Shown in pieces: positions 53,388 to 60,264 of a stretch of 64,000 nucleotides of DNA (position 1 is the first letter of the stretch; the number at the start of each line of letters is the position of its first letter). The stretch spans positions 1 through 64,000 of the forward strand of contig JAHRWZ010000016.1 of NCBI GenBank assembly GCA_019104865.1. The letters are read 5' to 3'. This DNA is from Castellaniella sp. Lineage in GTDB: Bacteria > Pseudomonadota > Gammaproteobacteria > Burkholderiales > Burkholderiaceae_B. The notes beneath the pieces were generated by a model that was given only the letters and a program-made list of their open reading frames with translations, had not been told where the DNA came from and did no database searches. A program made the position numbers and the translations under genes.

Positions 53388-54857
53388 GTGAATGTGCCGT
53401 TGACCGATGAAACCCCGTCCGTCAGTCCTGATCCCCATGCCTTGTGGGGTTTCGTCGAGGATCAGTGGGACCGGGAAATCATCCCCGCCCTGGAACGATA
53501 CATCGCGATCCCGGCTAAAAGTCCGGCGTTCGATTCCGACTGGGTGCAACACGGCCATATCGATCAGGTGGTGCGCGATGCGGCGCAGTGGCTGGAATCC
53601 CGCCCGGTGGCTGGACTGAAGGTCGAGATCCTGCGCCTGCCGGGCCGCACACCGGTGCTGTTTTTCGAGGCGCCGGCCACCCGGGCCGATGGCGGCGATG
53701 CCGTGCTGATGTACGGCCATCTGGACAAGCAGCCCGAGTTTTCCGGCTGGCGCGCGGGCCTTGGTCCCTGGCAACCGGTGATCCAGGATGGCAAGCTCTA
53801 TGGCCGAGGGGGCGCCGATGACGGCTATGCCGTGTATGCGTCCCTGACGGCCATCGAGGCGCTGGACCGCCAGGGCGTGCCGCGCCCGCGCTGCGTGGGG
53901 CTGATCGAGACCTGCGAAGAATCCGGCAGCTATGACCTGCTGCCCTATGTCGATGCCTTGCGGGATCGCCTGGGGCGCGTGGCGCTGGTGGTGTGTCTGG
54001 ATTCGGGGGCGGGCAATTACGATCAGCTCTGGATGACGAATTCGCTGCGCGGGCTGGTCACGGGCACGTTGGAAGTCCAGGTTCTGGACGAGGGCGTGCA
54101 TTCCGGGGACTCCAGCGGCGTGGTGCCGTCCAGTTTCCGGATTCTGCGTCATCTGCTGGACCGTCTGGAGGACAGCGGCTCGGGGCGCGTGCTGCCGGAC
54201 ATCTTTCATTGCGACGTGCCGGCGGAGCGCCTCGAGCAGGTACGCGAAGCAGCACACGCCCTGGGCGACGAAGTCTGGAAGCGTTTTCCCTGGGCCTGCG
54301 GTCAGGATGGCGGCTTCGTCCTGCCGATGGTGCGCGATCCTCAGCAGGTCTTGCTGAACCGTACCTGGCGGCCGGCCTTGTCAGTCACCGGGGCCGAGGG
54401 GTTGCCGCCCCTGGCCAGCGCCGGCAACGTCCTGCGGCCACGCACAGCCTTCAAGCTGTCTCTGCGGCTTCCGCCTCTGGTGGACGGCGCGACGGCGGCT
54501 CAGGCGCTGAAATCGCTGCTGGAACAGGACGCTCCTTATCAGGCCCGCGTGCTGTTCCAGCCGGATCCCGGGGTAGCCAGCGGCTGGAACGCGCCCCGAT
54601 CCGCTCCTTGGCTGCTGGCAGCCCTGGACGCCGCATCGCGGCAGTATTTCGGCGCAGCCTGCGGCTATATCGGGCAAGGGGGCACCATCCCGCTGATGAA
54701 TCTGCTGCTGCAGGGGTTTCCCGATGCGCAGTTCATGGTGTGCGGGGTGCTGGGGCCCCAATCCAATGCCCATGGTCCCAACGAATTCCTGCACATTGCT
54801 TACGCCAAGCGATTGACGGCGTCGGTGGCGCAGACGCTGGCGGCGATGCCGGCCTGA
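53388..54857 (+). CDS. M20-family metallopeptidase
   Basis: Zinc-dependent peptidase/deacylase of 489 aa (ArgE/DapE/CPDG2 group). The GTG start at 53388 has GAGGAG upstream; the longer open frame is not supported. Metal ligands are in MYGHLDKQP (His, Asp), GRGGADDGYAVYA (Asp) and ETCEESGSYD (catalytic Glu pair); a late His is in SNAHGPNEF. The dimerisation domain lies between. A Gly-rich Zn site makes a dipeptidase-like role plausible, but the substrate cannot be named. It is monocistronic. Confidence 0.87.
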   Translation: MNVPLTDETPSVSPDPHALWGFVEDQWDREIIPALERYIAIPAKSPAFDSDWVQHGHIDQVVRDAAQWLESRPVAGLKVEILRLPGRTPVLFFEAPATRADGGDAVLMYGHLDKQPEFSGWRAGLGPWQPVIQDGKLYGRGGADDGYAVYASLTAIEALDRQGVPRPRCVGLIETCEESGSYDLLPYVDALRDRLGRVALVVCLDSGAGNYDQLWMTNSLRGLVTGTLEVQVLDEGVHSGDSSGVVPSSFRILRHLLDRLEDSGSGRVLPDIFHCDVPAERLEQVREAAHALGDEVWKRFPWACGQDGGFVLPMVRDPQQVLLNRTWRPALSVTGAEGLPPLASAGNVLRPRTAFKLSLRLPPLVDGATAAQALKSLLEQDAPYQARVLFQPDPGVASGWNAPRSAPWLLAALDAASRQYFGAACGYIGQGGTIPLMNLLLQGFPDAQFMVCGVLGPQSNAHGPNEFLHIAYAKRLTASVAQTLAAMPA

Positions 54858-54872
54858 CATTGGCCGGCGTGG

Positions 54873-55523
54873 TTATCCGGCCTTGCGAAACGTGACGTTG
54901 ATGCGCCGGCTGCCCAGCCGTTCATGCGGCGGGCCTGCCAGCGGCAGGATGCCGTGGTATCGCAAGCGGTCTTTGCCGCCCCAGACGGCGACGTCCCCAT
55001 GATGCAGCGGCACCCGGAAGGCCTTGTCCGTGCGCGCCAGTCCGCCAAAGAGAAACACGGCGCTCATGCCCAGCGAGACGGAAACGACCGGCGCACTGAA
55101 GTCGCGTTCGTTCTTGTCCTGGTGCAGCGACAGCCGTGAGCCGGTTAGATAGCGGTTGATCAGGCAGGCATCCGGTTCGAAACCTGAGAACCCGGCGGCT
55201 GCGGCTGCCTCGCGCGCCAGTTGGCTGAACACGGCAGGCATGGCTGGCCAGGGCTGGCCGTGTCCGGGGTCGACCCGGCTGTAGCGGTAGCCGTGCCGGT
55301 CGCTCGTCCAGCCGAGCGTGCCACAATTGGTCAGGGCCACCGACATGGTCAGGCCCCCTGGCGTGAGCATATGGCGAAAAGGGGAACGCGTATCGATGTC
55401 GTCGATGGCACACAGCAGCGCATCCACGCAGGGCAGTGCAAAACCGCGCAGTACGAGGGCATTCGTGCCCATGCGCTGGCGTTCGCCAGGCATCGCATCG
55501 TCAAACAGATCGAGCGTGGTCAT
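54873..55523 (-). CDS. alkB: AlkB-type DNA/RNA repair dioxygenase
   Basis: Fe(II)/2-oxoglutarate dioxygenase that reverses alkyl lesions, 216 aa. The iron ligands are HQD (in SLHQDKNE near residue 140) and the second His in RYHGILPL, and the 2-oxoglutarate Arg is in RRINVTFRKAG at the C-terminus. The substrate lid region has GYRYSRVDP. It is convergent with the M20 peptidase gene (15-nt gap) and 27 nt from tRNA-Cys upstream on the same strand. Confidence 0.93.
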   Translation of the reverse strand: MTTLDLFDDAMPGERQRMGTNALVLRGFALPCVDALLCAIDDIDTRSPFRHMLTPGGLTMSVALTNCGTLGWTSDRHGYRYSRVDPGHGQPWPAMPAVFSQLAREAAAAAGFSGFEPDACLINRYLTGSRLSLHQDKNERDFSAPVVSVSLGMSAVFLFGGLARTDKAFRVPLHHGDVAVWGGKDRLRYHGILPLAGPPHERLGSRRINVTFRKAG

Positions 55524-55525
55524 CG

Positions 55526-55540
55526 GGGCCTCTGAGGCCC
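55526..55540. promoter_or_regulatory. Hairpin between tRNA-Cys and alkB start
   Basis: GGGCCT-CTG-AGGCCC (6-bp stem) lies 3-17 nt before the alkB ATG and includes the only GAGG-like Shine-Dalgarno sequence, so it could hide the ribosome site. On the plus strand T4 follows it. Confidence 0.4.
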
Positions 55541-55550
55541 TTTTCCAATC

Positions 55551-55624
55551 TGGAGGCGCAAGCCGGAATCGAACCGACGTTGACGGATTTGCAGTCCGCT
55601 ACATAACCACTCTGTCATTGCGCC
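55551..55624 (-). tRNA. tRNA-Cys(GCA)
   Basis: Full cloverleaf on the minus strand: acceptor GGCGCAA pairs with TTGCGCC, the anticodon loop ACTGCAAAT gives anticodon GCA, and the T-loop is GGTTCGATTCC. The 3' CCA is encoded (positions 55551-55553). 74 nt including CCA. Confidence 0.95.
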
Positions 55625-55680
55625 TGTGATGTCAATGGCCGGAATCACCCGGCCAAGTCCAGCATTATACGATAAATTTT

Positions 55681-56536
55681 TTATCGCATTTCGAACGCTT
55701 CCCGATGCACTGGCACGTCCTTCAGTCCCAGGGACTGCAGGCCCGATTCCAGCTGCCGGGCCAGGCCGGCCGGGCCGCAGAACCAGACGTCCATGGCTTC
55801 CCCGACCTGAACCCCGCTTTCCCGTCGCAGGATCTCGGCGTCCAGGCGTTGCCCGGCGCTGGCGTCGTGCACGTGCAGGGTGATGCCCGGCAGCGGGGCG
55901 CACAGGGTGCGCAGCCGGGCGATGAAGGGGTCACGGGCGGCACCCGGATCGCCTGCCAGACCCCGATAGCCGACAGCACCAGGGCCAGGCCGCCGGGGTC
56001 AGTGCGACGCTGTGGAACACCAGGGCCAGATACAGGACAGGCATGACGCGGTGCAGGATCCGCCAGGATTTATAGGGGAAGGCCTTCCACAGGGTGATGA
56101 GCAGAGTGGCGATGAGCGCGTAGATCGCCCACTCGCCGACGTCTTCGGCCAGTCCGCGGCTGGATTGCAGGATGTCCAGCACGGCCACACGGGGAGGCTT
56201 GTTGACGGCGCGGCCGATCAGGCTGCGCAGGGTGTCGCCGCCGAGTTCCAGCAGCCAGTGCGTGATTCCCGCGCTGACCGCCAGGATGCCGGCCCACTTG
56301 TGCAGGCGGTAGATGCGGTCCATGCCGCCCAGGACGGGTTCCAGCCAGACCGGGCGGGTGGCCAGGATCATGGTCAGGGACATCAGGCCCATGGCCCAGA
56401 CGCCGGTCAGGTAGATGCCCTGTTTGCGGGCGACCCAGATGGCATCGCCGGGCATGGGATTCAGGACGAAGACGTCCCAGGCCCAGGCCAGGGTCAGGAT
56501 GCCCAGGAAGGTGATCAGGATATGGCGGATCTTCAT
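55681..56536 (-). pseudogene. Ferric-reductase-like flavocytochrome, internally deleted
   Basis: The upstream part (56536 to about 55996) encodes a ferric-reductase-like TM domain of about 180 residues with heme His segments IYRLHKWAG, GITHWLLEL, ILHRVMPV and LALVFHSVAL. The downstream part (about 55940 to 55681) encodes the end of an FNR-type NAD domain, DVWFCGPAGLARQLESGL to HREAFEMR. The parts are in different frames, and the FAD-binding middle (roughly 170 residues) is missing. Their junction is a 65-bp sequence identical to part of the neighbouring metallophosphoesterase gene in inverse orientation. The short open frame alone (201 aa, ends 55931) would be a membrane-only fragment, so MsrQ-like activity is not excluded. 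Confidence 0.8.
55931..55995 (-). repeat. 65-bp inverted repeat, copy in ferric reductase pseudogene
   Basis: Base-for-base identical (as reverse complement) to 57072-57136. It provides the stop codon of the truncated reductase frame. It reads in the orientation of the minus-strand gene. Confidence 0.9.
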
Positions 56537-56733
56537 TGTGCTTCTCCCTGCCGGGTCGATCTCGATCGGCGATGGAGGGCAGTATGTTCCGGGCTGCGTG
56601 AACCGTTTGTGAAGTGGGTGTTCATCCGGGGTTCATGCGGGCGGTCCGCCGGAGACCCAGCCGATGGGACACGGTGCGGGCGCCTGTGTTCGATGGCTTG
56701 GTAACATGGTCGGGTATCGATTCGGGCTTCATT

Positions 56734-57867
56734 ATGGGAACCGTGCTTCCGTTCGTGACTGGTGTTATCTGGCTGTATGTGCTGTGGCGTTTCATCTGGC
56801 CGCTGCCTTGTGGGACAGGGATCCGGATCGTGCTGGCCGTGGTTCTGCTGCTGATCAGCCAGTACCACCAGTTCACCAGCCGTTTCTTTGGGTCGCTGGC
56901 CTCGCCGGAATTGCCTCAGGCCGTCCTGATCGTTCTGGCCTGGGCCTTTGGTGTCGTCCTGCTGCTGGCTTTGCTGCTGCTGGTGCGCGACGTGATCGGT
57001 GTACTGGTCTGGCTGCCGCTGCGAAGCGCCGGCCGGGCGATCCTGCAGGGTCAGGTCTTGCTGCTGTCGATCGGCGGCCTGGCCCTGGTGCTGTCGGCTA
57101 TCGGGGTCTGGCAGGCGATCCGGGTGCCGCCCGTGAAGACGGTGATGGTCACGATCCCGGGGCTGCCTGCCGCCTTCGACGGGTATCGCATCGCGCAACT
57201 GACGGACACGCATGTCAGCAGGCTGCTCCCGGGGTCCTGGCTGGCGGCCGTGGTCGCACGAACCAATCAGCTGGATCCGGATCTGATCGTGCTCACAGGG
57301 GATCTTGCCGACGGCACGACCCAGGCGCGGGCGGACGACGTCCGGCCGCTGAAGGATCTGCGCGCGCGCGACGGCGTGCTGGCGATCCCGGGCAATCACG
57401 AGTACTACGCGGATTACGCGAGCTGGATGAAGGCATATCGGGCGCTGGGTCTGACCATGCTGGAAAACGCCCATGTCCTGATCCATCGGGACGGATCGCC
57501 ACTGGCCGTGGCCGGACTGACCGATCGGCAAGCGGTGTCGTTCGGCCAGCCGGCGCCGGATCGGGAGCTGGCTTTGCAGGGCGTGCCGTCGGGCGTGCCC
57601 GTCATCTTGCTGGATCATCGTCCCGGCAACGCCGTGGCCAATGCACGGTCGGGTGTGGCATTGCAGTTGTCCGGCCATACCCATGGCGGACAGATCCTGG
57701 GACCGCATCTGCTGACTCGATGGGCCAATGGCGGTTTCGTGTCCGGGCTGTATCAGGTGGGGGCCATGACCCTGTACGTCAGTCATTGCGCCGGCCTGTG
57801 GAACGGGCTGGCAATTCGTTTGGGCAAGCCCTCGGAGATCGCACAGATCGTGCTGCGCGCGCAGTAA
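56734..57867 (+). CDS. Membrane-anchored metallophosphoesterase
   Basis: Calcineurin-like phosphoesterase of about 377 aa from ATG 56734. Four or so N-terminal TM segments (IWLYVLWRFIWPL, IVLAVVLLLISQY, AVLIVLAWAFGVVLLLALLLL, VLLLSIGGLALVLSAIGVW) precede the catalytic domain. The metal motifs are QLTDTHVSRL (DxH), LTGDLADG (GD), IPGNHEYYADY (GNHE) and LSGHTHGGQI (GHTH), all intact. It is divergent from the ferric reductase pseudogene and holds the second copy of the 65-bp repeat, inside TM4. Confidence 0.87.
   Translation: MGTVLPFVTGVIWLYVLWRFIWPLPCGTGIRIVLAVVLLLISQYHQFTSRFFGSLASPELPQAVLIVLAWAFGVVLLLALLLLVRDVIGVLVWLPLRSAGRAILQGQVLLLSIGGLALVLSAIGVWQAIRVPPVKTVMVTIPGLPAAFDGYRIAQLTDTHVSRLLPGSWLAAVVARTNQLDPDLIVLTGDLADGTTQARADDVRPLKDLRARDGVLAIPGNHEYYADYASWMKAYRALGLTMLENAHVLIHRDGSPLAVAGLTDRQAVSFGQPAPDRELALQGVPSGVPVILLDHRPGNAVANARSGVALQLSGHTHGGQILGPHLLTRWANGGFVSGLYQVGAMTLYVSHCAGLWNGLAIRLGKPSEIAQIVLRAQ
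57072..57136 (+). repeat. 65-bp inverted repeat, copy in metallophosphoesterase gene
   Basis: Encodes part of the last TM segment and the start of the linker (LALVLSAIGVWQAIRVPPV). It fits this gene in frame, so this is the likely source copy; the reductase copy disrupts its frame. Confidence 0.9.
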
Positions 57868-57980
57868 TCTCGGCGAGGCGTATGGGCTGGCGGTTCATGT
57901 CCCGTGCCTGAAATAAGTCCTGTCTGGGAAAAGCATTCAGGCGGATTATGATGGCGCCTCGATCATGAGGAGTGGTATCG

Positions 57981-58730
57981 ATGGACCCCCTGATTTTGGT
58001 GGCCGGCGCGGGCGTGCTGGCTGGCGCGATGAATGCCCTGGCGGGCGGCGGCTCGTTCGTCAGCCTGCCGGCGCTGATTGCCGCCGGCGTCCCGCCGGTG
58101 CTCGCCAACACGTCCAGCACGGTGGCCCTGTATCCGGGCAGCATGGCCAGCGCCTGGGCGTATCGCGACAGCCTGGGCGGGGTCGGCGATGTTCCACTGA
58201 AAAAGCTCTTTCTGGTTACCCTGTTGGGCGGCAGCATCGGGGCGTTGTTGCTGCTGTTTACCTCGTCGCGCGCGTTCGATTTCGTCCTGCCCTGGCTGCT
58301 GCTGGTGGCCATGCTGGCCCTGGCGTTCGGCCGACAGGGCGGCGAATGGGTGCGGGCGCATTGCCGCGTCCGCCCGTTCGTGGTGATGATCCTGCAGTTC
58401 GGGCTGGGAATCTATGGCGGATATTTTGGCGGGGCAGTCGGCATCATGATGGTCGCCGTCTGGGGGCTGCTGGGGTCGCATGATCTCAAGCGCATGGCCG
58501 GTCCGCGTGTCATGATGGTGACGGTGGCCAACACCATGGCGGTCGTCATCTTCATCGTCGCTGGCGCCGTGCAGTGGCGCGCGGCGGTTGTCATGCTGCT
58601 GACGGCCAGCCTGGGCGGCTATCTGGGGGCCTTGCTGGGCAAGCGGATCCCGGCGCCGATCATCCGTTTCGGCACGCTGACACTGACGCTTTTCATCACG
58701 ATCACGTTTTTTGTGCGGGCCTACGGCTGA
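57981..58730 (+). CDS. TauE/SafE (TSUP) family membrane protein
   Basis: Eight-helix transporter-like protein of 249 aa from ATG 57981, with GAGGAG upstream. The family segments are GVLAGAMNALAGGGSFVSLPALIAAGVPPVLANTSSTVAL near the start and FGLGIYGGYFGGAVGIMMVAVWGLLG in the second half (paired repeats). Known members export sulfite, sulfoacetate or similar anions; the substrate here is unknown. Monocistronic. Confidence 0.87.
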   Translation: MDPLILVAGAGVLAGAMNALAGGGSFVSLPALIAAGVPPVLANTSSTVALYPGSMASAWAYRDSLGGVGDVPLKKLFLVTLLGGSIGALLLLFTSSRAFDFVLPWLLLVAMLALAFGRQGGEWVRAHCRVRPFVVMILQFGLGIYGGYFGGAVGIMMVAVWGLLGSHDLKRMAGPRVMMVTVANTMAVVIFIVAGAVQWRAAVVMLLTASLGGYLGALLGKRIPAPIIRFGTLTLTLFITITFFVRAYG

Positions 58731-58868
58731 AATCTCCTGGAGGGTGCAAGGATGGCTCCTGATGACATGCCCAAGTTCGCTTTTATGGACAGTCGGTCCG
58801 TGGCGTGGCGGGACTCGAAGTTCGCCCCCGGCGTCCTGGCATACGATCTGAATCGGCCGCGACTTTCA

Positions 58869-58899
58869 TTTGACATGACGCTGATTCGTGCCTTATAGT
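58869..58899 (+). promoter_or_regulatory. Promoter-like signal with perfect -35
   Basis: TTGACA (58869-58874) followed at 19 nt by TATAGT (58894-58899). The -35 is perfect, the spacing long. It reads towards tRNA-Gly but lies about 140 nt before it. Confidence 0.4.
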
Positions 58900-58976
58900 T
58901 CGGCTCCTGCTTGATTCCGTATCGGCAGGGCGGACCAAATGGGACGCCTTGAAGGTCAGTTGAAATCCTTGTCGAT

Positions 58977-59005
58977 TTGACGGACAAAAAAATACGGCAT
59001 ACAAT
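58977..59005 (+). promoter_or_regulatory. tRNA-Gly promoter
   Basis: TTGACG (58977-58982), 17 nt, TACAAT (59000-59005). Transcription would start about 20 nt before the tRNA. Confidence 0.75.
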
Positions 59006-59012
59006 GCATGGC

Positions 59013-59032
59013 TTAGCTAGTTTGCTAGCTAA
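59013..59032 (+). other. Hairpin abutting tRNA-Gly 5' end
   Basis: TTAGCTAG-TTTG-CTAGCTAA, an 8-bp perfect stem with a 4-nt loop, ends one base before the mature tRNA. It may guide 5' processing of the precursor. Confidence 0.5.
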
Positions 59033-59033
59033 C

Positions 59034-59109
59034 GCGGGAATAGCTCAGTTGGTAGAGCGCAACCTTGCCAAGGTTGAGGTCGCGAGTTCGAGACTCGTTT
59101 CCCGCTCCA
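59034..59109 (+). tRNA. tRNA-Gly(GCC)
   Basis: Cloverleaf: acceptor GCGGGAA/TTCCCGC, D-arm AGCTCAGTTGGTAGAGC, anticodon stem CAACC/GGTTG with loop TTGCCAA giving anticodon GCC, T-arm with TTCGAGA. The 3' CCA is encoded. The gene is a common integration site for P4-type islands, and an integrase fragment lies 240 nt downstream. Confidence 0.96.
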
Positions 59110-59152
59110 AGATTTTCGTCCATGGACATCCACCAACGTCCATAGATGATTG

Positions 59153-59189
59153 AAAAAAGGCCGGAAACTTTGTTTTTCGGCCTTTTTTT
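59153..59189 (+). terminator. Terminator after tRNA-Gly
   Basis: AAAAAAGGCCG paired with CGGCCTTTTTTT around a 14-nt loop, 44 nt after the tRNA. Works on both strands in principle. Confidence 0.75.
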
Positions 59190-59345
59190 CGTCCAGAGTC
59201 GTCTACTGGCGTCCGCCTACAGCCACGCGATTTAAGGCCATTTTTGAGTCCATTTTTGAGCCGAACTCGCGGACTGATGGACTGGCTTTCAAGCAGTCGA
59301 TCCGCATAGATGTTTCAATCCAGGCCTTTTGTTCTGGATGGATGC

Positions 59346-59516
59346 ATGGGACTTACGGATTTCGCGGTACGGCAGGCAAAAGCCACCGGCCGCCCTTACA
59401 CGCTTGGCGATTCGGACGGCTTGTCTTTGGCGATCTCGGCGCAGGGCCGCAAGTCGTGGCACTTTCGCTACTATTGGCAGGCCACGCAGAAATGCATGTC
59501 ACTGGGTAGGCAATAG
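59346..59516 (+). pseudogene. P4-type integrase, N-terminal remnant
   Basis: 56 codons beginning MGLTDFAVRQAKATGRPYTL, the DUF4102-type N-terminus of tRNA-targeting integrases (typical members continue GGLYLLVTPSGSKLWRFRYRF). Here it reads GLSLAISAQGRKSWHFRYYW and stops right after SLGRQ, before the DNA-binding and catalytic domains. It lies directly behind the tRNA-Gly attachment site, as an intact integrase would. The island has decayed. Confidence 0.75.
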
Positions 59517-59545
59517 TTGAACCAAGCACCTTCTTGCGCCTTGCA

Positions 59546-59578
59546 GATGTATTCAACTTTAATTATATTGAATACATC
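59546..59578. promoter_or_regulatory. Operator of the parDE pair
   Basis: Arms GATGTATTCAA (59546-59556) and TTGAATACATC (59568-59578) are perfect inverted repeats around an 11-nt AT-rich spacer. It ends 18 nt before the parD start. Type II antitoxins bind such sites to repress their own operon. Confidence 0.75.
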
Positions 59579-59596
59579 CATCAGCAGGAACAAGCC

Positions 59597-59857
59597 ATGT
59601 CTAGAGCAACCACCACGACCATGACGGTCCGTCTCAGCAGCACCCTCAGCGACTTCGTTGCCGCCAACGTGGGAGAGCACGGTGCCTACGAAAACGTCAG
59701 CGAGTACATACGCGACCTGATCCGCCGGGACAAGGAGCGTATCGAGCGGGAAGCATTCGACCGGTTGAAGACGGAACTGACCCATGCTTACGCAGCCCCG
59801 GAGTCTTCGTACCTGCCATTAACAGCGGCCGACGTGATTGCACGCAACCGGACTTGA
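59597..59857 (+). CDS. parD: ParD-like antitoxin
   Basis: Antitoxin of about 86 aa from ATG 59597; the longer open frame begins in the operator. The ribbon-helix-helix is MTVRLSSTLSDFVAANVGEHG followed by YENVSEYIRDLIRRDKERIE, which is the ParD pattern. The C-terminal region would wrap the toxin (HAYAAPESSYLPLTAADVI). The toxin gene follows after 4 nt. The pair sits in the tRNA-Gly island remnant. Confidence 0.87.
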   Translation: MSRATTTTMTVRLSSTLSDFVAANVGEHGAYENVSEYIRDLIRRDKERIEREAFDRLKTELTHAYAAPESSYLPLTAADVIARNRT

Positions 59858-59861
59858 TCGC

Positions 59862-60182
59862 GTGGCGAAGATACAAATCCGAGTTCAGGAGGCAGCCTCT
59901 TTCCGGCTCGACGAGATCTATCGGTACACACGGGACCATTGGGGAACGCAACAGGCCGACCGCTATATCACCGGCTTGTTCGAGGCTTTCGACGGGATCG
60001 AGAGTCGCCGGACGCCATCACGCCCCATCCCCGCCGAGTTCGGTATTGACGGCTATTTCTTTCGCTACGAACAACACTTTGTCTACTGGCGCCGGCTATC
60101 GAGCAACGACATCGGTATCGTGACGATCTTGCACACGCGGATGCACCAGATTGACCGATTCAGAGACGATTTTGGCCTGTGA
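59862..60182 (+). CDS. parE: ParE-like toxin
   Basis: RelE/ParE-fold toxin of about 106 aa from the GTG at 59862. Family features are VQEAASFRLDEIYRYTRDHWG, QQADRYITGLFEAFDGIE and a C-terminal HFVYWRRLSSNDIGIVTILHTRMHQIDRF, where ParE proteins carry conserved Arg and hydrophobic residues. ParE toxins poison gyrase. It is coupled to parD (4-nt gap). The 82 nt after its stop hold no gene. Confidence 0.87.
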   Translation: MAKIQIRVQEAASFRLDEIYRYTRDHWGTQQADRYITGLFEAFDGIESRRTPSRPIPAEFGIDGYFFRYEQHFVYWRRLSSNDIGIVTILHTRMHQIDRFRDDFGL

Positions 60183-60264
60183 CAATCGTTGTGCTCGGGA
60201 GGACTACCATGCCTTGCCCATCATCGATGGCTTCCTCAACACGGCCCAGGCCGGATGCTTACCT

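Larger units (their letters stand above)
58731..59033. other. Intergenic region before tRNA-Gly
   Basis: No gene is seen in these 303 bases. It contains two promoter-like signals (listed separately) and a short hairpin that abuts the tRNA. Confidence 0.7.

Noticed and set aside
55931-56536. Treating the 201-aa membrane frame as an intact MsrQ-like gene.
   Set aside because: The C-terminal NAD-domain piece downstream and the copied 65 bp at the junction show that it is the front part of a longer broken gene.
60183-60264. Possible leftover of a mobile gene between parE and the fusion gene.
   Set aside because: The short sequence has no recognisable motif; it is left as empty space.
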